From Streptomyces silvae (GTDB lineage: Bacteria; Actinomycetota; Actinomycetes; Streptomycetales; Streptomycetaceae): 64,000 nt of DNA. The position numbers and the translations under genes were made by a program. Shown one piece after another: positions 23,302-31,509 of this stretch (positions are counted from its first letter, which is position 1; the number at the start of each line of letters is the position of its first letter). The notes under the pieces were generated by a model. The model was not told the origin of the DNA. It worked only from the letters and a program-made list of their open reading frames with translations, and ran no database searches. The DNA lies in contig NZ_JAERUC010000184.1 in NCBI RefSeq assembly GCF_016745505.1, positions 1-64,000 of the forward strand, written 5' to 3'.

Positions 23302-25287
23302 GTGCTGCTCTCCGCGACACCGCCGCCCGGGCCGCGCCCCGCGCAGGAGCTCCGGCTGCGGGAGGAGGCCGCACGTCACCGCGGCCTCACCCCGCCCCGT
23401 ACGCACCCCCTGGCCAGCATCACCTGGCTCGGTCCGGCCGCCTCCAACCCGGCGCTGGCGTACCGCGTCACCGGTGACCGCGCGCATCTGGACGAGAGCC
23501 GGCGCTGGATCGAGGCCGTGGTGCGGCTGCCGCACTGGGGCCGCGCCCATATGCCGGACCACGACCTGGACGCGGGCTGGCTGCTGCACCACCTCTCGCT
23601 CACCCTCCGGTGGATCGGTGACGACCTGCCGGAGGAGGTCGAGGCCATGCTCCGGTACAAGCTGCTGCTCCAGGGCCGCCGGATGTACGAGTTCGCGGTG
23701 GCGAGCGAGGGCAGCTGGTGGTCGTCGTCGTACTGGCAGAACCACAACTGGATCTGTCACGCGGGTCTGGCGACGGCCGGCTATGTGCTGGGCAAGGAGG
23801 AGTGGACCGGGCGCGCCAAGGAGAATCTGGGCACGGTCCTCGATCTGATGCCTCCGGACGGTTCGCACGCGGAAGGCGTCGTCTACTGGCGTTACGGTGT
23901 GCCGTTCCTCGCGGCCCATCTGGACCTGCTCCAGGAGGCCGAGGGCGTCGACTGGTGGGAGCGCGGCGGTTTCCTCTCCTCGACGTTCCGCTACCGGCTC
24001 CACCAGACGGCGCCGGGCTTCGCGTCCAACGTCGACCACGGTGACTGCCATGACCGGCGCAGCGGCCACAGCGCCGGTCTGTACTACCGGCTCGCGGCGC
24101 GGTACGGGATCGCGGAGGCCCAGTGGATGGGTGATCTCGCGTCGGGTGAACTGCTGTGGAAGGAGGCCTCGGAGAGCGGGGTGCGGCCGGGGATCCTGCC
24201 GGAGGCGTATCTGGAGTACCTCTGGTACGACCCGTCGGTGCGGGCCGCCCGGCCGACGGAGACCCATGCGTTCTTCCCGGACCTCGGGCTGCTCGCGGCC
24301 CGTACGGGCTGGGACGACGACGCCACGCTGGTGTCGTTCAAGGCGAGTCCCGGGGGCGGTCACACGGCGTGGGAGACCTCGGCGAAGCACCGGGCCGAGC
24401 AGGGGTGGAAGACCCTGAACCAGGGGCATCACCATCCCGATTCCGGCTCGTTCGTGCTGGTCTCGCAGGGCGAGTTCCTCGCCGTCGACGAGGGCTACAG
24501 CAACCGCAAGCAGGCGGCCCACCACAATCTGCTGCTGGTGGACGGGCAGGGGTACGCGGACGAGGGCCGCTACCACGTCTACGAGGGCGTCCCGTACGAG
24601 CGGCAGGCCCGGCAGCGCGATGTGCTGGCGGACGCCGAGGGCGGCTGGGCGCACGCCACGGCGGAGATCGCCGCGATGTACGACCCCGGGCTCGGCGTCC
24701 GGCGCCTGGACCGGACCCTGGTGTTCACCCCGTCGGGGCGGCTCGTCCTGCTCGATCTGGCCGAGGCGGAGGAGGCGCGTGCATGGACGTTCCTGCTCCA
24801 GACCGACCGCCCGACGGAGCCGGGGCCCGACGGCAGCCGACTGATCAGGTCGGGTGCGGCCACCGCGCTCGTACACCGGTTCGCGCCCCATGACGCCTCG
24901 GTCACCTGCGAGGTCACCGAGGTGGAGGCCAATCCGACGTCCAGCACGCCGGAGCTGCGTCTGACCCGCACCCTGCACACGCTCCGGGCCACGACCGCGC
25001 GGTCCCGCGAAGGGGTCTTCCTGACGGCGCTCACCCCGGGCGGGGCGCCGGGCGCCGAGCAGATCGCGTGCACGGACGGGCACGGTGTCACCTTCGCGGA
25101 GACCGGGGAGAGCGTCCTGCTGTCCCCCGCCGCCCGGCGGATCCGTTCGCCACGGGTGAGCGCCGACGCCGCCGCCGTGCTGATCCGGGCAGGCGCGGAG
25201 CCGTACGTCGTGGGGTGCACCCGGCTGGAACTGGACGGGGTGGTGCTCCTGGACGCGCCGGAGCCGTACACAGGAAAGGTCGGCTGA
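23302..25287 (+). CDS. Heparinase II/III-like lyase, second paralogue
   Basis: Protein of 661 residues, GTG start three bases after the previous stop. The alpha/alpha domain shows SYWQNHNWICHAG (Asn147, His148, Asn149, Trp150) and HAEGVVYWRYG. The beta-sandwich domain has GHHHPDSGSFVLVSQGEFLAVDEGY (written in parts: His376-His378, then DEGYS). This pattern fits oligosaccharide lyases of the heparinase II/III clan (PL12/15/17/21-like) but is different from the preceding gene, so the two probably act on different linkages. It lacks a signal peptide. Its place next to an importer argues for cytosolic oligosaccharide processing. Confidence 0.85.
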   Translation: MLLSATPPPGPRPAQELRLREEAARHRGLTPPRTHPLASITWLGPAASNPALAYRVTGDRAHLDESRRWIEAVVRLPHWGRAHMPDHDLDAGWLLHHLSLTLRWIGDDLPEEVEAMLRYKLLLQGRRMYEFAVASEGSWWSSSYWQNHNWICHAGLATAGYVLGKEEWTGRAKENLGTVLDLMPPDGSHAEGVVYWRYGVPFLAAHLDLLQEAEGVDWWERGGFLSSTFRYRLHQTAPGFASNVDHGDCHDRRSGHSAGLYYRLAARYGIAEAQWMGDLASGELLWKEASESGVRPGILPEAYLEYLWYDPSVRAARPTETHAFFPDLGLLAARTGWDDDATLVSFKASPGGGHTAWETSAKHRAEQGWKTLNQGHHHPDSGSFVLVSQGEFLAVDEGYSNRKQAAHHNLLLVDGQGYADEGRYHVYEGVPYERQARQRDVLADAEGGWAHATAEIAAMYDPGLGVRRLDRTLVFTPSGRLVLLDLAEAEEARAWTFLLQTDRPTEPGPDGSRLIRSGAATALVHRFAPHDASVTCEVTEVEANPTSSTPELRLTRTLHTLRATTARSREGVFLTALTPGGAPGAEQIACTDGHGVTFAETGESVLLSPAARRIRSPRVSADAAAVLIRAGAEPYVVGCTRLELDGVVLLDAPEPYTGKVG

Positions 25288-25289
25288 CC

Positions 25290-25892
25290 ATGCAGGCAAT
25301 CCTCCCCTCGGGCGGCACGGCGCTGCTGCGCCGCCTGGAGTTCATCGCCTTCCCCGCCGTCGCCGGGGCCGCGTGCACGGTGCTCTCCCTGGGTGTCGTG
25401 ACGTGGCTGCCCGCGCTGGCGGCGATGGGGCACGCCCTCCAGCTCTGGCGTACGGAGGGGGACAGCCGGGTGTTCGTGAACACCTTCGCCGCGTTCGCCC
25501 GGTACTGGCGGACGCTGTGGCTCCACGGGCTGCTCTCCACGGTGGCGGCGGTGGTCCTGACGGCGAACATCGTCTATCTGCTGGGGCGTTCCGAGCCCTG
25601 GACCTTCGTCGTGCTAGCGGCGCAGGTGGGCATCGCCGCGGCCCTCGTCATCCATCACATCGCCCTGGCGGCCGAGGCGGGCCGCTCCCCCGGCGGTTCG
25701 GTCCGCACCTGGTCGGCCGGTGCGCTCGCGCTCGGCTTCGGGTCCCCGGCCCGGGGCACCGCCCTGCTCGGCGCGGTGGTCTCCGCCGTGCTGCTCTCGC
25801 TCGTCGTACCGCTGGGGCCGCTGCTGCTGGGCCCCAGCGTCCCCGTACTGCTCGCTCTGTCCTTCGCCGATCCCAGGAGGCACACCCCATGA
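25290..25892 (+). CDS. YesL-like (DUF624) membrane protein
   Basis: Membrane protein of 200 residues with about five hydrophobic segments and the family pattern LEFIAFPAVAGAACTVLSLG and NTFAAFARYWRTLW. YesL-type proteins accompany carbohydrate ABC importers and polysaccharide lyase clusters (for example rhamnogalacturonan genes in Bacillus); their role is unknown. It starts two bases after the lyase stop (GGAAAGG upstream), and its stop overlaps the next ATG (ATGA). Confidence 0.82.
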   Translation: MQAILPSGGTALLRRLEFIAFPAVAGAACTVLSLGVVTWLPALAAMGHALQLWRTEGDSRVFVNTFAAFARYWRTLWLHGLLSTVAAVVLTANIVYLLGRSEPWTFVVLAAQVGIAAALVIHHIALAAEAGRSPGGSVRTWSAGALALGFGSPARGTALLGAVVSAVLLSLVVPLGPLLLGPSVPVLLALSFADPRRHTP

Positions 25893-26968
25893 GGCGTTTA
25901 CCGCGTACCGTCCTCGTCACCGCGCTCGCCGCGGGCATCCCGCTCCTTCTCGCCCCGCCGTCCCCGGCCGCCGAGGCGGCCGGCGCGTACTACGTCTCAC
26001 CGTCCGGGAGCGACTCCGCCTCCGGTACGTCGGCGGGGGCGCCGCTCGCCACCATCCAGAAGGCGCTGGACCTTGCGCCCACGGGGGCGGTGGTGCATCT
26101 CGCGGCGGGTACGTACCGGCAGGACGTGGTCACCACGCGCCCCGGCGTCACGCTCACCGGGCCCGCGAACGCGGTGGTGAAGGGCGCGGGTGACAGCAGG
26201 ATCATCCAGGTGCGGCACGACTCGACGACGCTGAGCGGCTTCACCGTCGACGGACTGCACGGCGCGGCCGACGACGTCGCGGGCTACCGTCTCAAGCTGA
26301 TCTACGTCATGAGCACGACCCCGGGCAACGGGGTGGGCGCCCTGCGCATCACCGGGATGACGCTGAGGAACGCGGCGGACGAGTGTCTGCGGCTGCGCTA
26401 TCTGGTCACCGGCGCGGAGGTGGACGGCAACACCATCACCGACTGCGGGGTCGCCGACTTCAGGTTCGGCGGGGGCGGCAAGAACGGTGAGGGGATCTAT
26501 CTCGGTACGGCGCCCGAGCAGCAGGGCGCCAACGGCGCGCCGGACGCGGCGGCCGACGTCAGCAGGAACAACCGCATCCACCACAACACCATCGTCACCC
26601 GGGGCAACGAGTGCGTGGACGTGAAGGAGAACTCCACCGTCAACTACGTCGAGTACAACGACTGCAGCGGACAGAAGGACCCGAGCTCCGGCGGGCTGGA
26701 CGCCCGAGGCAGCGGCAACATCTTCCGTTACAACACCGTGCACGACAACGTTGGCGCGGGTGTCCGCCTCGGCGGTGACACCGAGGCCGACGGCACCGGC
26801 ACGAGCGTGTACGGGAACACGATCACCGGCAACGCGGGCGGTGGCATCAAGTTCATGCGCACCCCGCAGGGCCCGGTGTGCACCAACACCATGAGCGGCA
26901 ACACCGGCGGCGACGCGGTCGGCACCTACGCCGGCGACTACGACCCGACCGGCGCGTGCCCGCGGTGA
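25889..26968 (+). CDS. Secreted right-handed beta-helix protein, probable polysaccharide lyase, with TTA codon
   Basis: Secreted protein of 359 residues. Signal peptide residues 1-31 (ends SPAAEAAGA), then parallel beta-helix coils (LATIQKALDLAPTGAVVHLAAGTY, NNRIHHNTIVTRG, NIFRYNTVHDNVG, SVYGNTITGNAGGG) like pectate-lyase and PL6/PL9-type enzymes. Conserved acidic/basic residues in GNECVDVKENS suggest a Ca-binding catalytic groove, but the activity is not proven. AGGAGG lies 8 bases before ATG, fixing the start. Codon 4 (25898-25900) is TTA, the rare leucine codon read only by the bldA tRNA in Streptomyces, so this protein should appear late in development. It overlaps its neighbours by four bases on both sides. 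Confidence 0.85.
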   Translation: MRRLPRTVLVTALAAGIPLLLAPPSPAAEAAGAYYVSPSGSDSASGTSAGAPLATIQKALDLAPTGAVVHLAAGTYRQDVVTTRPGVTLTGPANAVVKGAGDSRIIQVRHDSTTLSGFTVDGLHGAADDVAGYRLKLIYVMSTTPGNGVGALRITGMTLRNAADECLRLRYLVTGAEVDGNTITDCGVADFRFGGGGKNGEGIYLGTAPEQQGANGAPDAAADVSRNNRIHHNTIVTRGNECVDVKENSTVNYVEYNDCSGQKDPSSGGLDARGSGNIFRYNTVHDNVGAGVRLGGDTEADGTGTSVYGNTITGNAGGGIKFMRTPQGPVCTNTMSGNTGGDAVGTYAGDYDPTGACPR

Positions 26969-28107
26969 CCGGCCGGGGGCCCGCGAGACGCGGGGTGCTG
27001 ACGGCCACGGTCGCGGGTGTGGCGGCGGTCGCGGCGACGGTGCCCGAGGCCCGGGCGGCCGAGCGGAAGGCGTCCCGCACGGGCTGGGCCACGTCCTGGG
27101 CGACGGCGCAGACCGCGCCGACCGCTGCGGACACGGTGGCGGCCGCCGGACTGACCGACGGGGTGTGCACCGCGACCGTGCGGCTCTCGGCCGGCGGCCG
27201 GGTGCGCCTGCGGTACGGGCACGCCTTCGGGACCGTACCGGTGCTGGTCGGTCCGGTGACCGCCGGCGGGCGGGCGGTGACGTTCGGCGGGCGGCGGCAG
27301 GCGTGGCTGGCCGCGGGGGCGTCCCTGACCAGCGACCCGGTCGACGGACTGCGCGCTCCGGACGGGTCGGCGCTCACGGTGGAGACGCGGCTGCCCGGCC
27401 CCACCGGCCCGCTGTCCTTCCACCGCAACACGCACGCGTCGCACAGCGTCGACGGGGCGCGTACCACCTCGGTGTTCCTCCTGACCGGCGTCGAGGTGAC
27501 GGGCGCCCACGGGCCCGTCGTGGCCGTGCTGGGCGACTCCGTCGCGGAGGGTGTCGGCACGCCCGACGACGCCGATCTGCGCTGGCCGGACCAGCTGGCG
27601 CGCCGGCTGCCCGGATCGGCGGTGGCCAACCTGGGGATCAGCGGCAACAGGCTGCTGCTGGACGACGCCCGGTTCGGGCCCGGTGGCCAGGCGCGCTTCG
27701 ACCGCGATGTCCTGTCGCTGCCCGGTCTGCGCACCGTGCTGGTCCAGCTCGGTGTCAACGACCTCCAGCAGCCGCCCGCGCAGACCGACTCCTCGGTCGT
27801 GCTGGCCGGTTACCGCCAGCTGGTGCTGCGGGCCCGGAGTGCGGGGCTGCGGACCGTCGGCGCGACCATCACCCCGTTCGAGGGCTGGACCCGCTGGACG
27901 CGGGAGGCCGACGAGGTACGGCAGCGGATCAACCGCGCCGTGCGCACCGGGCACCTGTACGACGCCGTCGCCGACTTCGACGCGGCGCTGCGCGATCCCG
28001 TACGTCCGTCACGTCTGCGGCCCGCCTTCGACAGCGGTGACGGCCTGCACCCCACCCCCTCCGGTCATGCCGCGCTCGCCGGCGCCGTCGACCGCCGACA
28101 CCTGTGA
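26965..28107 (+). CDS. Secreted SGNH/GDSL hydrolase, probable carbohydrate esterase
   Basis: Protein of 380 residues. The GTG at 26965 overlaps the previous stop (GTGA); the N-terminus GPARRGVLTATVAG... PEARA looks like a Tat-type signal. An N-terminal beta-domain (about 40-180) precedes an SGNH domain with block I GDSVAEG (Ser192), block II GISGNRLL, block III GVNDL and block V DGLHP (Asp359, His362). Family members remove acetyl or other acyl groups from polysaccharides. Its position between two secreted depolymerising proteins suggests deacetylation of the same polymer outside the cell. Confidence 0.85.
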   Translation: MTGRGPARRGVLTATVAGVAAVAATVPEARAAERKASRTGWATSWATAQTAPTAADTVAAAGLTDGVCTATVRLSAGGRVRLRYGHAFGTVPVLVGPVTAGGRAVTFGGRRQAWLAAGASLTSDPVDGLRAPDGSALTVETRLPGPTGPLSFHRNTHASHSVDGARTTSVFLLTGVEVTGAHGPVVAVLGDSVAEGVGTPDDADLRWPDQLARRLPGSAVANLGISGNRLLLDDARFGPGGQARFDRDVLSLPGLRTVLVQLGVNDLQQPPAQTDSSVVLAGYRQLVLRARSAGLRTVGATITPFEGWTRWTREADEVRQRINRAVRTGHLYDAVADFDAALRDPVRPSRLRPAFDSGDGLHPTPSGHAALAGAVDRRHL

Positions 28108-28118
28108 GGACCCGGACC

Positions 28119-30521
28119 ATGCGCCCAGTCACCGGCACCACCCGACGCACCGTACTGGCCGGAGCGGCGGCGCTCGGCGCGGCCGTCACCCTGCCCCTGA
28201 CCCTTACCCCGGGGGCCGCCCACGCCGCCGCCGGTGACGCCGCCGCGCTGCGCGCCCGCTGGCACACCCTGCTGACCGGAGGTCCCGGTCTCGACCTGGC
28301 CGACGAGCGGATCGCGGCGGCCGTGGCCCGGACCGGCAAGGCCGCCACCACCGCGGCCAAGGGCCTCGACCCGTCCCGTACCGACGGGCTGTTCGAGGAT
28401 CTGACCAGCACGACGCTCTCCAACCACGTCACCACCTCGTTCAAGCGCCTCGCCACGATCGCGACCGCCTGGGCGGTCCCCGGCACCCCGCAGCACGGCG
28501 ACACCACCGTGCGCGACCTGCTGCTCGCGGGCGTCGACTGGATGCTGACGAACCGTTACGGCCCCGGGCACACCCGCTTCGACAACGACTGGGACTGGGA
28601 GATCGGCTCGGCCCTCGCCCTCAACGACGCGTCCGTCCTGCTGTACGACGCACTCGGCGCGGACCGGCTGGAGCGGATCACCACCGCGGTGCGGCACTAC
28701 ACCTCCGACCCCAACCTGTGGCGCGCCGACCGGCAGATCTCCACCGGCGCCAACCGGGTGTGGGTCTCCACCGTCGTCGCCGTCAACGCGGTGCTGCGTG
28801 ACGACGGGGACGCCCTGGGCGCGGTGCGTGACGCTCTTTCGGACGTCGAGGGTTCGGGCGCCAACAGCGTCCTGGCCTTCAACGACGGTACGGACGGGGC
28901 CGCGGGCACCGGAGAGGGCTTCTACGCGGACGGCTCGTTCCTGCAGCACTACAAGCACCCGTACAACGGCGGCTACGGGAAGGAACTGCTCAACAGTCTC
29001 TCCCGGCTGCTGAATCTGCTCGCCGGCACGGACTGGGCGGTCACCGACCCCGCCCTCGACAACGTCCGCGGCTGGGTCGTCGACGGTTTCGACCCGCTGC
29101 TCGTGCGCGGCGATGTGATGGCCTCGGTGTGCGGGCGGGAGATCGCACGTCCCAGCAAGCAGGGCCACGCCTCGGCGCAGACGGTCGTCGAGGCGGTGCT
29201 GCGGCTGATCCCCGGCTTCCCGGGTGAGACGGGCGAGGTGTTCGCCGCGCTGGTCAAGCAGTGGATCGCCGAGGACACCTACCGTGACTTCCTCTCCGTG
29301 ACCGACCCCGCGTCCCTGGTCGCCGCGCTGCGGGTCCTCGGCTCACCCGTCCCGGCGCGCGGTCCGCTGGTCGCCCACAAGCAGCACCCCCGGATGGACA
29401 AGGCGGCGCACCACCGGCCGTCGTTCGCCCTGGGCATCTCGGCGTACTCGAGCCGGATCTACACCTACGAGTCGATCCAGAACGAGAATCTGCACGGCTG
29501 GCACCTGTCCGACGGCATGGTTCTGCTGTACACCGACGACCTCGGGCACTACAGCGAGGACTACTGGCCCACCGTCGACCCCACCCGGCTGCCGGGCACC
29601 ACGGTCGTCGCCGGCCGGCCGGCGGACGCCGCGGGCCAGCGCACGACGAGCACCGCCGACTGGGCGGGCGGCACCGCGCTGTCCGGCACGACGCTCGGGG
29701 CGTACGGCATGGAGCTGCGGGCGTACGGGAGCACGCTGCGCGCACTGAAGAGCTGGTTCTGCCTGGACGACGTGATCGCGTGCGTCGGGTCGGGCATCGG
29801 CGCGGACACGGGCGCCGTGGAGACCGTCGTCGAGAACCGCAAGCTGCGTGATCCGGCGGCGGCGCTCCTCGTCGACGGCGTTCCCGCCCCCGCCGGCACG
29901 GGCTGGTCGGCGCGACTGGACGGGGTCCGGTGGCTGCACCTCGAAGGGACCGGGGGCTATGTCTTCCCCGAGCCGGCCGGCCTGCGCGGTCTGCGTGAGG
30001 ACCGTACGGCGGCCTGGCGGGAGATCAACCTCAAGTACGGTACGGACACTCCGGTCACCCGCCCGTATCTGACGCTGTGGCAGGACCACGGCGAGGCGCC
30101 CTCCGGGGCCGGGTACTTCTGGCTCCAGGCCCCGGCGGCCTCGGCGGCGCGGACCCGGCAGTGGGCGGCGGCGCCTCCCGTGGAGCTGGTCTCCCGCTCG
30201 ACGGCGGTCCACGCCGTGCGCCGCCCCTGTGACGGGCTGCTCGCCGCGAACTTCTGGAGTGCCGGCACCGCGCAGGAGCTGACCTGCGACGGCCCCGCCT
30301 CGGTGCTGGTGCGCCCGGACGGCAGGACGGTGACGGTCGCCCTGTCCGACCCGACGCAGCTGCGGTCCTCGGTGGTGCTCGACCTGGACCTGCCCGGCCT
30401 CACGGTCGCCTCGGCCGATCCCGGTGTCCGTACCACCGCCACGGGCCGGGGCCTGCGGATCACCGCGGACACGGCCGGCCTGCACGGCGCGACCCTCGAC
30501 CTCACCCTGAAGAGGAGCTAG
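28119..30521 (+). CDS. Tat-exported polysaccharide lyase family 8 (hyaluronate/chondroitin/xanthan lyase family)
   Basis: Secreted lyase of 800 residues. A twin-arginine signal (TTRRTVLAG, cleavage near AHAAAG) leads to an alpha/alpha toroid with PL8 catalytic residues Asn212 (TGANRVW), His277 (DGSFLQH) and Tyr286 (GGYG); the His-Tyr spacing of 9 equals that in known hyaluronate lyases. The mid-domain (YSSRIYTYESIQNEN) and C-terminal beta-sandwiches complete the family length. It cleaves uronic-acid polymers by beta-elimination. GAGGA 8 bases before ATG 28119 decides against the GTG at 28104. The exact polymer (hyaluronan, chondroitin, xanthan) cannot be read from the motifs. Confidence 0.92.
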   Translation: MRPVTGTTRRTVLAGAAALGAAVTLPLTLTPGAAHAAAGDAAALRARWHTLLTGGPGLDLADERIAAAVARTGKAATTAAKGLDPSRTDGLFEDLTSTTLSNHVTTSFKRLATIATAWAVPGTPQHGDTTVRDLLLAGVDWMLTNRYGPGHTRFDNDWDWEIGSALALNDASVLLYDALGADRLERITTAVRHYTSDPNLWRADRQISTGANRVWVSTVVAVNAVLRDDGDALGAVRDALSDVEGSGANSVLAFNDGTDGAAGTGEGFYADGSFLQHYKHPYNGGYGKELLNSLSRLLNLLAGTDWAVTDPALDNVRGWVVDGFDPLLVRGDVMASVCGREIARPSKQGHASAQTVVEAVLRLIPGFPGETGEVFAALVKQWIAEDTYRDFLSVTDPASLVAALRVLGSPVPARGPLVAHKQHPRMDKAAHHRPSFALGISAYSSRIYTYESIQNENLHGWHLSDGMVLLYTDDLGHYSEDYWPTVDPTRLPGTTVVAGRPADAAGQRTTSTADWAGGTALSGTTLGAYGMELRAYGSTLRALKSWFCLDDVIACVGSGIGADTGAVETVVENRKLRDPAAALLVDGVPAPAGTGWSARLDGVRWLHLEGTGGYVFPEPAGLRGLREDRTAAWREINLKYGTDTPVTRPYLTLWQDHGEAPSGAGYFWLQAPAASAARTRQWAAAPPVELVSRSTAVHAVRRPCDGLLAANFWSAGTAQELTCDGPASVLVRPDGRTVTVALSDPTQLRSSVVLDLDLPGLTVASADPGVRTTATGRGLRITADTAGLHGATLDLTLKRS

Positions 30522-30525
30522 ACCC

Positions 30526-31500
30526 TTGCTGTTCGACATGCCCCTGGAGCGGTTGCGCGCGTACCGTCCCGAGCCGGAGGAGCCCGCCGACTTCGACGCC
30601 TTCTGGGAGAAGACGCTCGGCGAGAGCGCGCGGCACGGCCTGGACGCCGTGTTCGTGCCGTACGACGCCGGCTTCGCGACCGTCGACGTGTACGACGTGA
30701 CGTTCAACGGCTGGGGCGGGCAGCCGGTGAAGGCGTGGCTGATGCTGCCGCGCGTCCGCTCGGGTCCGCTGCCGGCCGTGGTGCAGTACATCGGGTACAA
30801 CGGCGGGCGCGGTGTCCCGTACGCGTGGCTGACGTGGAGCGCGCTCGGTTACGCCCATCTGGTGATGGACAACCGGGGGCAGGGCGGCGGCGGCAAGAAC
30901 ACGGCGGACACCCCGGACCTCGGCCCGGAGGGCCACGGCTCCTCCTCCCCCGGCTTCCTCACCCGGGGCATCGAGGACCCCTGCCGGCACTACTACCGGC
31001 GGCTCATCACCGACGCCGTGCGCGCGGTCGACGCGGTGAAGGCGCACGAGGCCGTGGACCCCTCGCGGGTCGCGGTGCTCGGCGGCAGCCAGGGCGGCGG
31101 CCTGGTGCTCGCGGTCGCCGGGCTGCGGGACGACGTGGCGGCGGCCGTGGCCGATGTGCCGTTCCTCTGCCACTTCCGGCGCGGCTCGCAGATCACCGAC
31201 TCGGGTCCGTACGCGGAGATCGCCCGCTGGCTGTCCGGGCACCGCTTCCGGGTCGAGGAGGCGATGGAGACCCTGTCCTACTTCGACGGGGTCAACTTCG
31301 CGGCGCGGGCGACGGCTCCGGCGTGGTTCTCGGTGGGGCTGATGGACCGCATCTGCCCCTCGTCGACGGTGTTCGCGGCGTACCACGCGTACGCGGGCCC
31401 GGCCGAGCTGGAGGTGTTCCCGTACAACGGCCACGAGGGCGGCGCGGAGTACGACCTGCCGCGCAAGATCGGGGCGCTGCGCGGGGTGTTCGGCCGGTAG
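30526..31500 (+). CDS. Carbohydrate esterase family 7 acetyl esterase (acetyl-xylan esterase / cephalosporin-C deacetylase)
   Basis: Cytosolic acetyl esterase of 324 residues, the family's usual length. Catalytic triad by position is Ser188 (GGSQGGG), Asp274 (GLMDRICP), His303 (NGHEGG), spaced as in the Bacillus enzyme. The RGQGGGG motif is also present. TTG start with AGAGGAG eight bases upstream; the first residues MPLERLRAYRP are typical. It deacetylates small acetylated oligosaccharides after import. Last gene of the operon; its stop is nine bases from the stop of the converging oxidoreductase, so I see no room for a dedicated terminator. Confidence 0.93.
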   Translation: MLFDMPLERLRAYRPEPEEPADFDAFWEKTLGESARHGLDAVFVPYDAGFATVDVYDVTFNGWGGQPVKAWLMLPRVRSGPLPAVVQYIGYNGGRGVPYAWLTWSALGYAHLVMDNRGQGGGGKNTADTPDLGPEGHGSSSPGFLTRGIEDPCRHYYRRLITDAVRAVDAVKAHEAVDPSRVAVLGGSQGGGLVLAVAGLRDDVAAAVADVPFLCHFRRGSQITDSGPYAEIARWLSGHRFRVEEAMETLSYFDGVNFAARATAPAWFSVGLMDRICPSSTVFAAYHAYAGPAELEVFPYNGHEGGAEYDLPRKIGALRGVFGR

Positions 31501-31509
31501 GGGTGCGGG

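Noticed and set aside
20869..25299. A 4.4-kb open frame on the minus strand running antisense to the SDR and both heparinase-like genes
   Set aside because: Its translation is Arg/Gly/His/Pro-rich without any domain and no ribosome site. It is the usual mirror frame of high-GC coding sequence. The plus-strand frames carry clear motifs.
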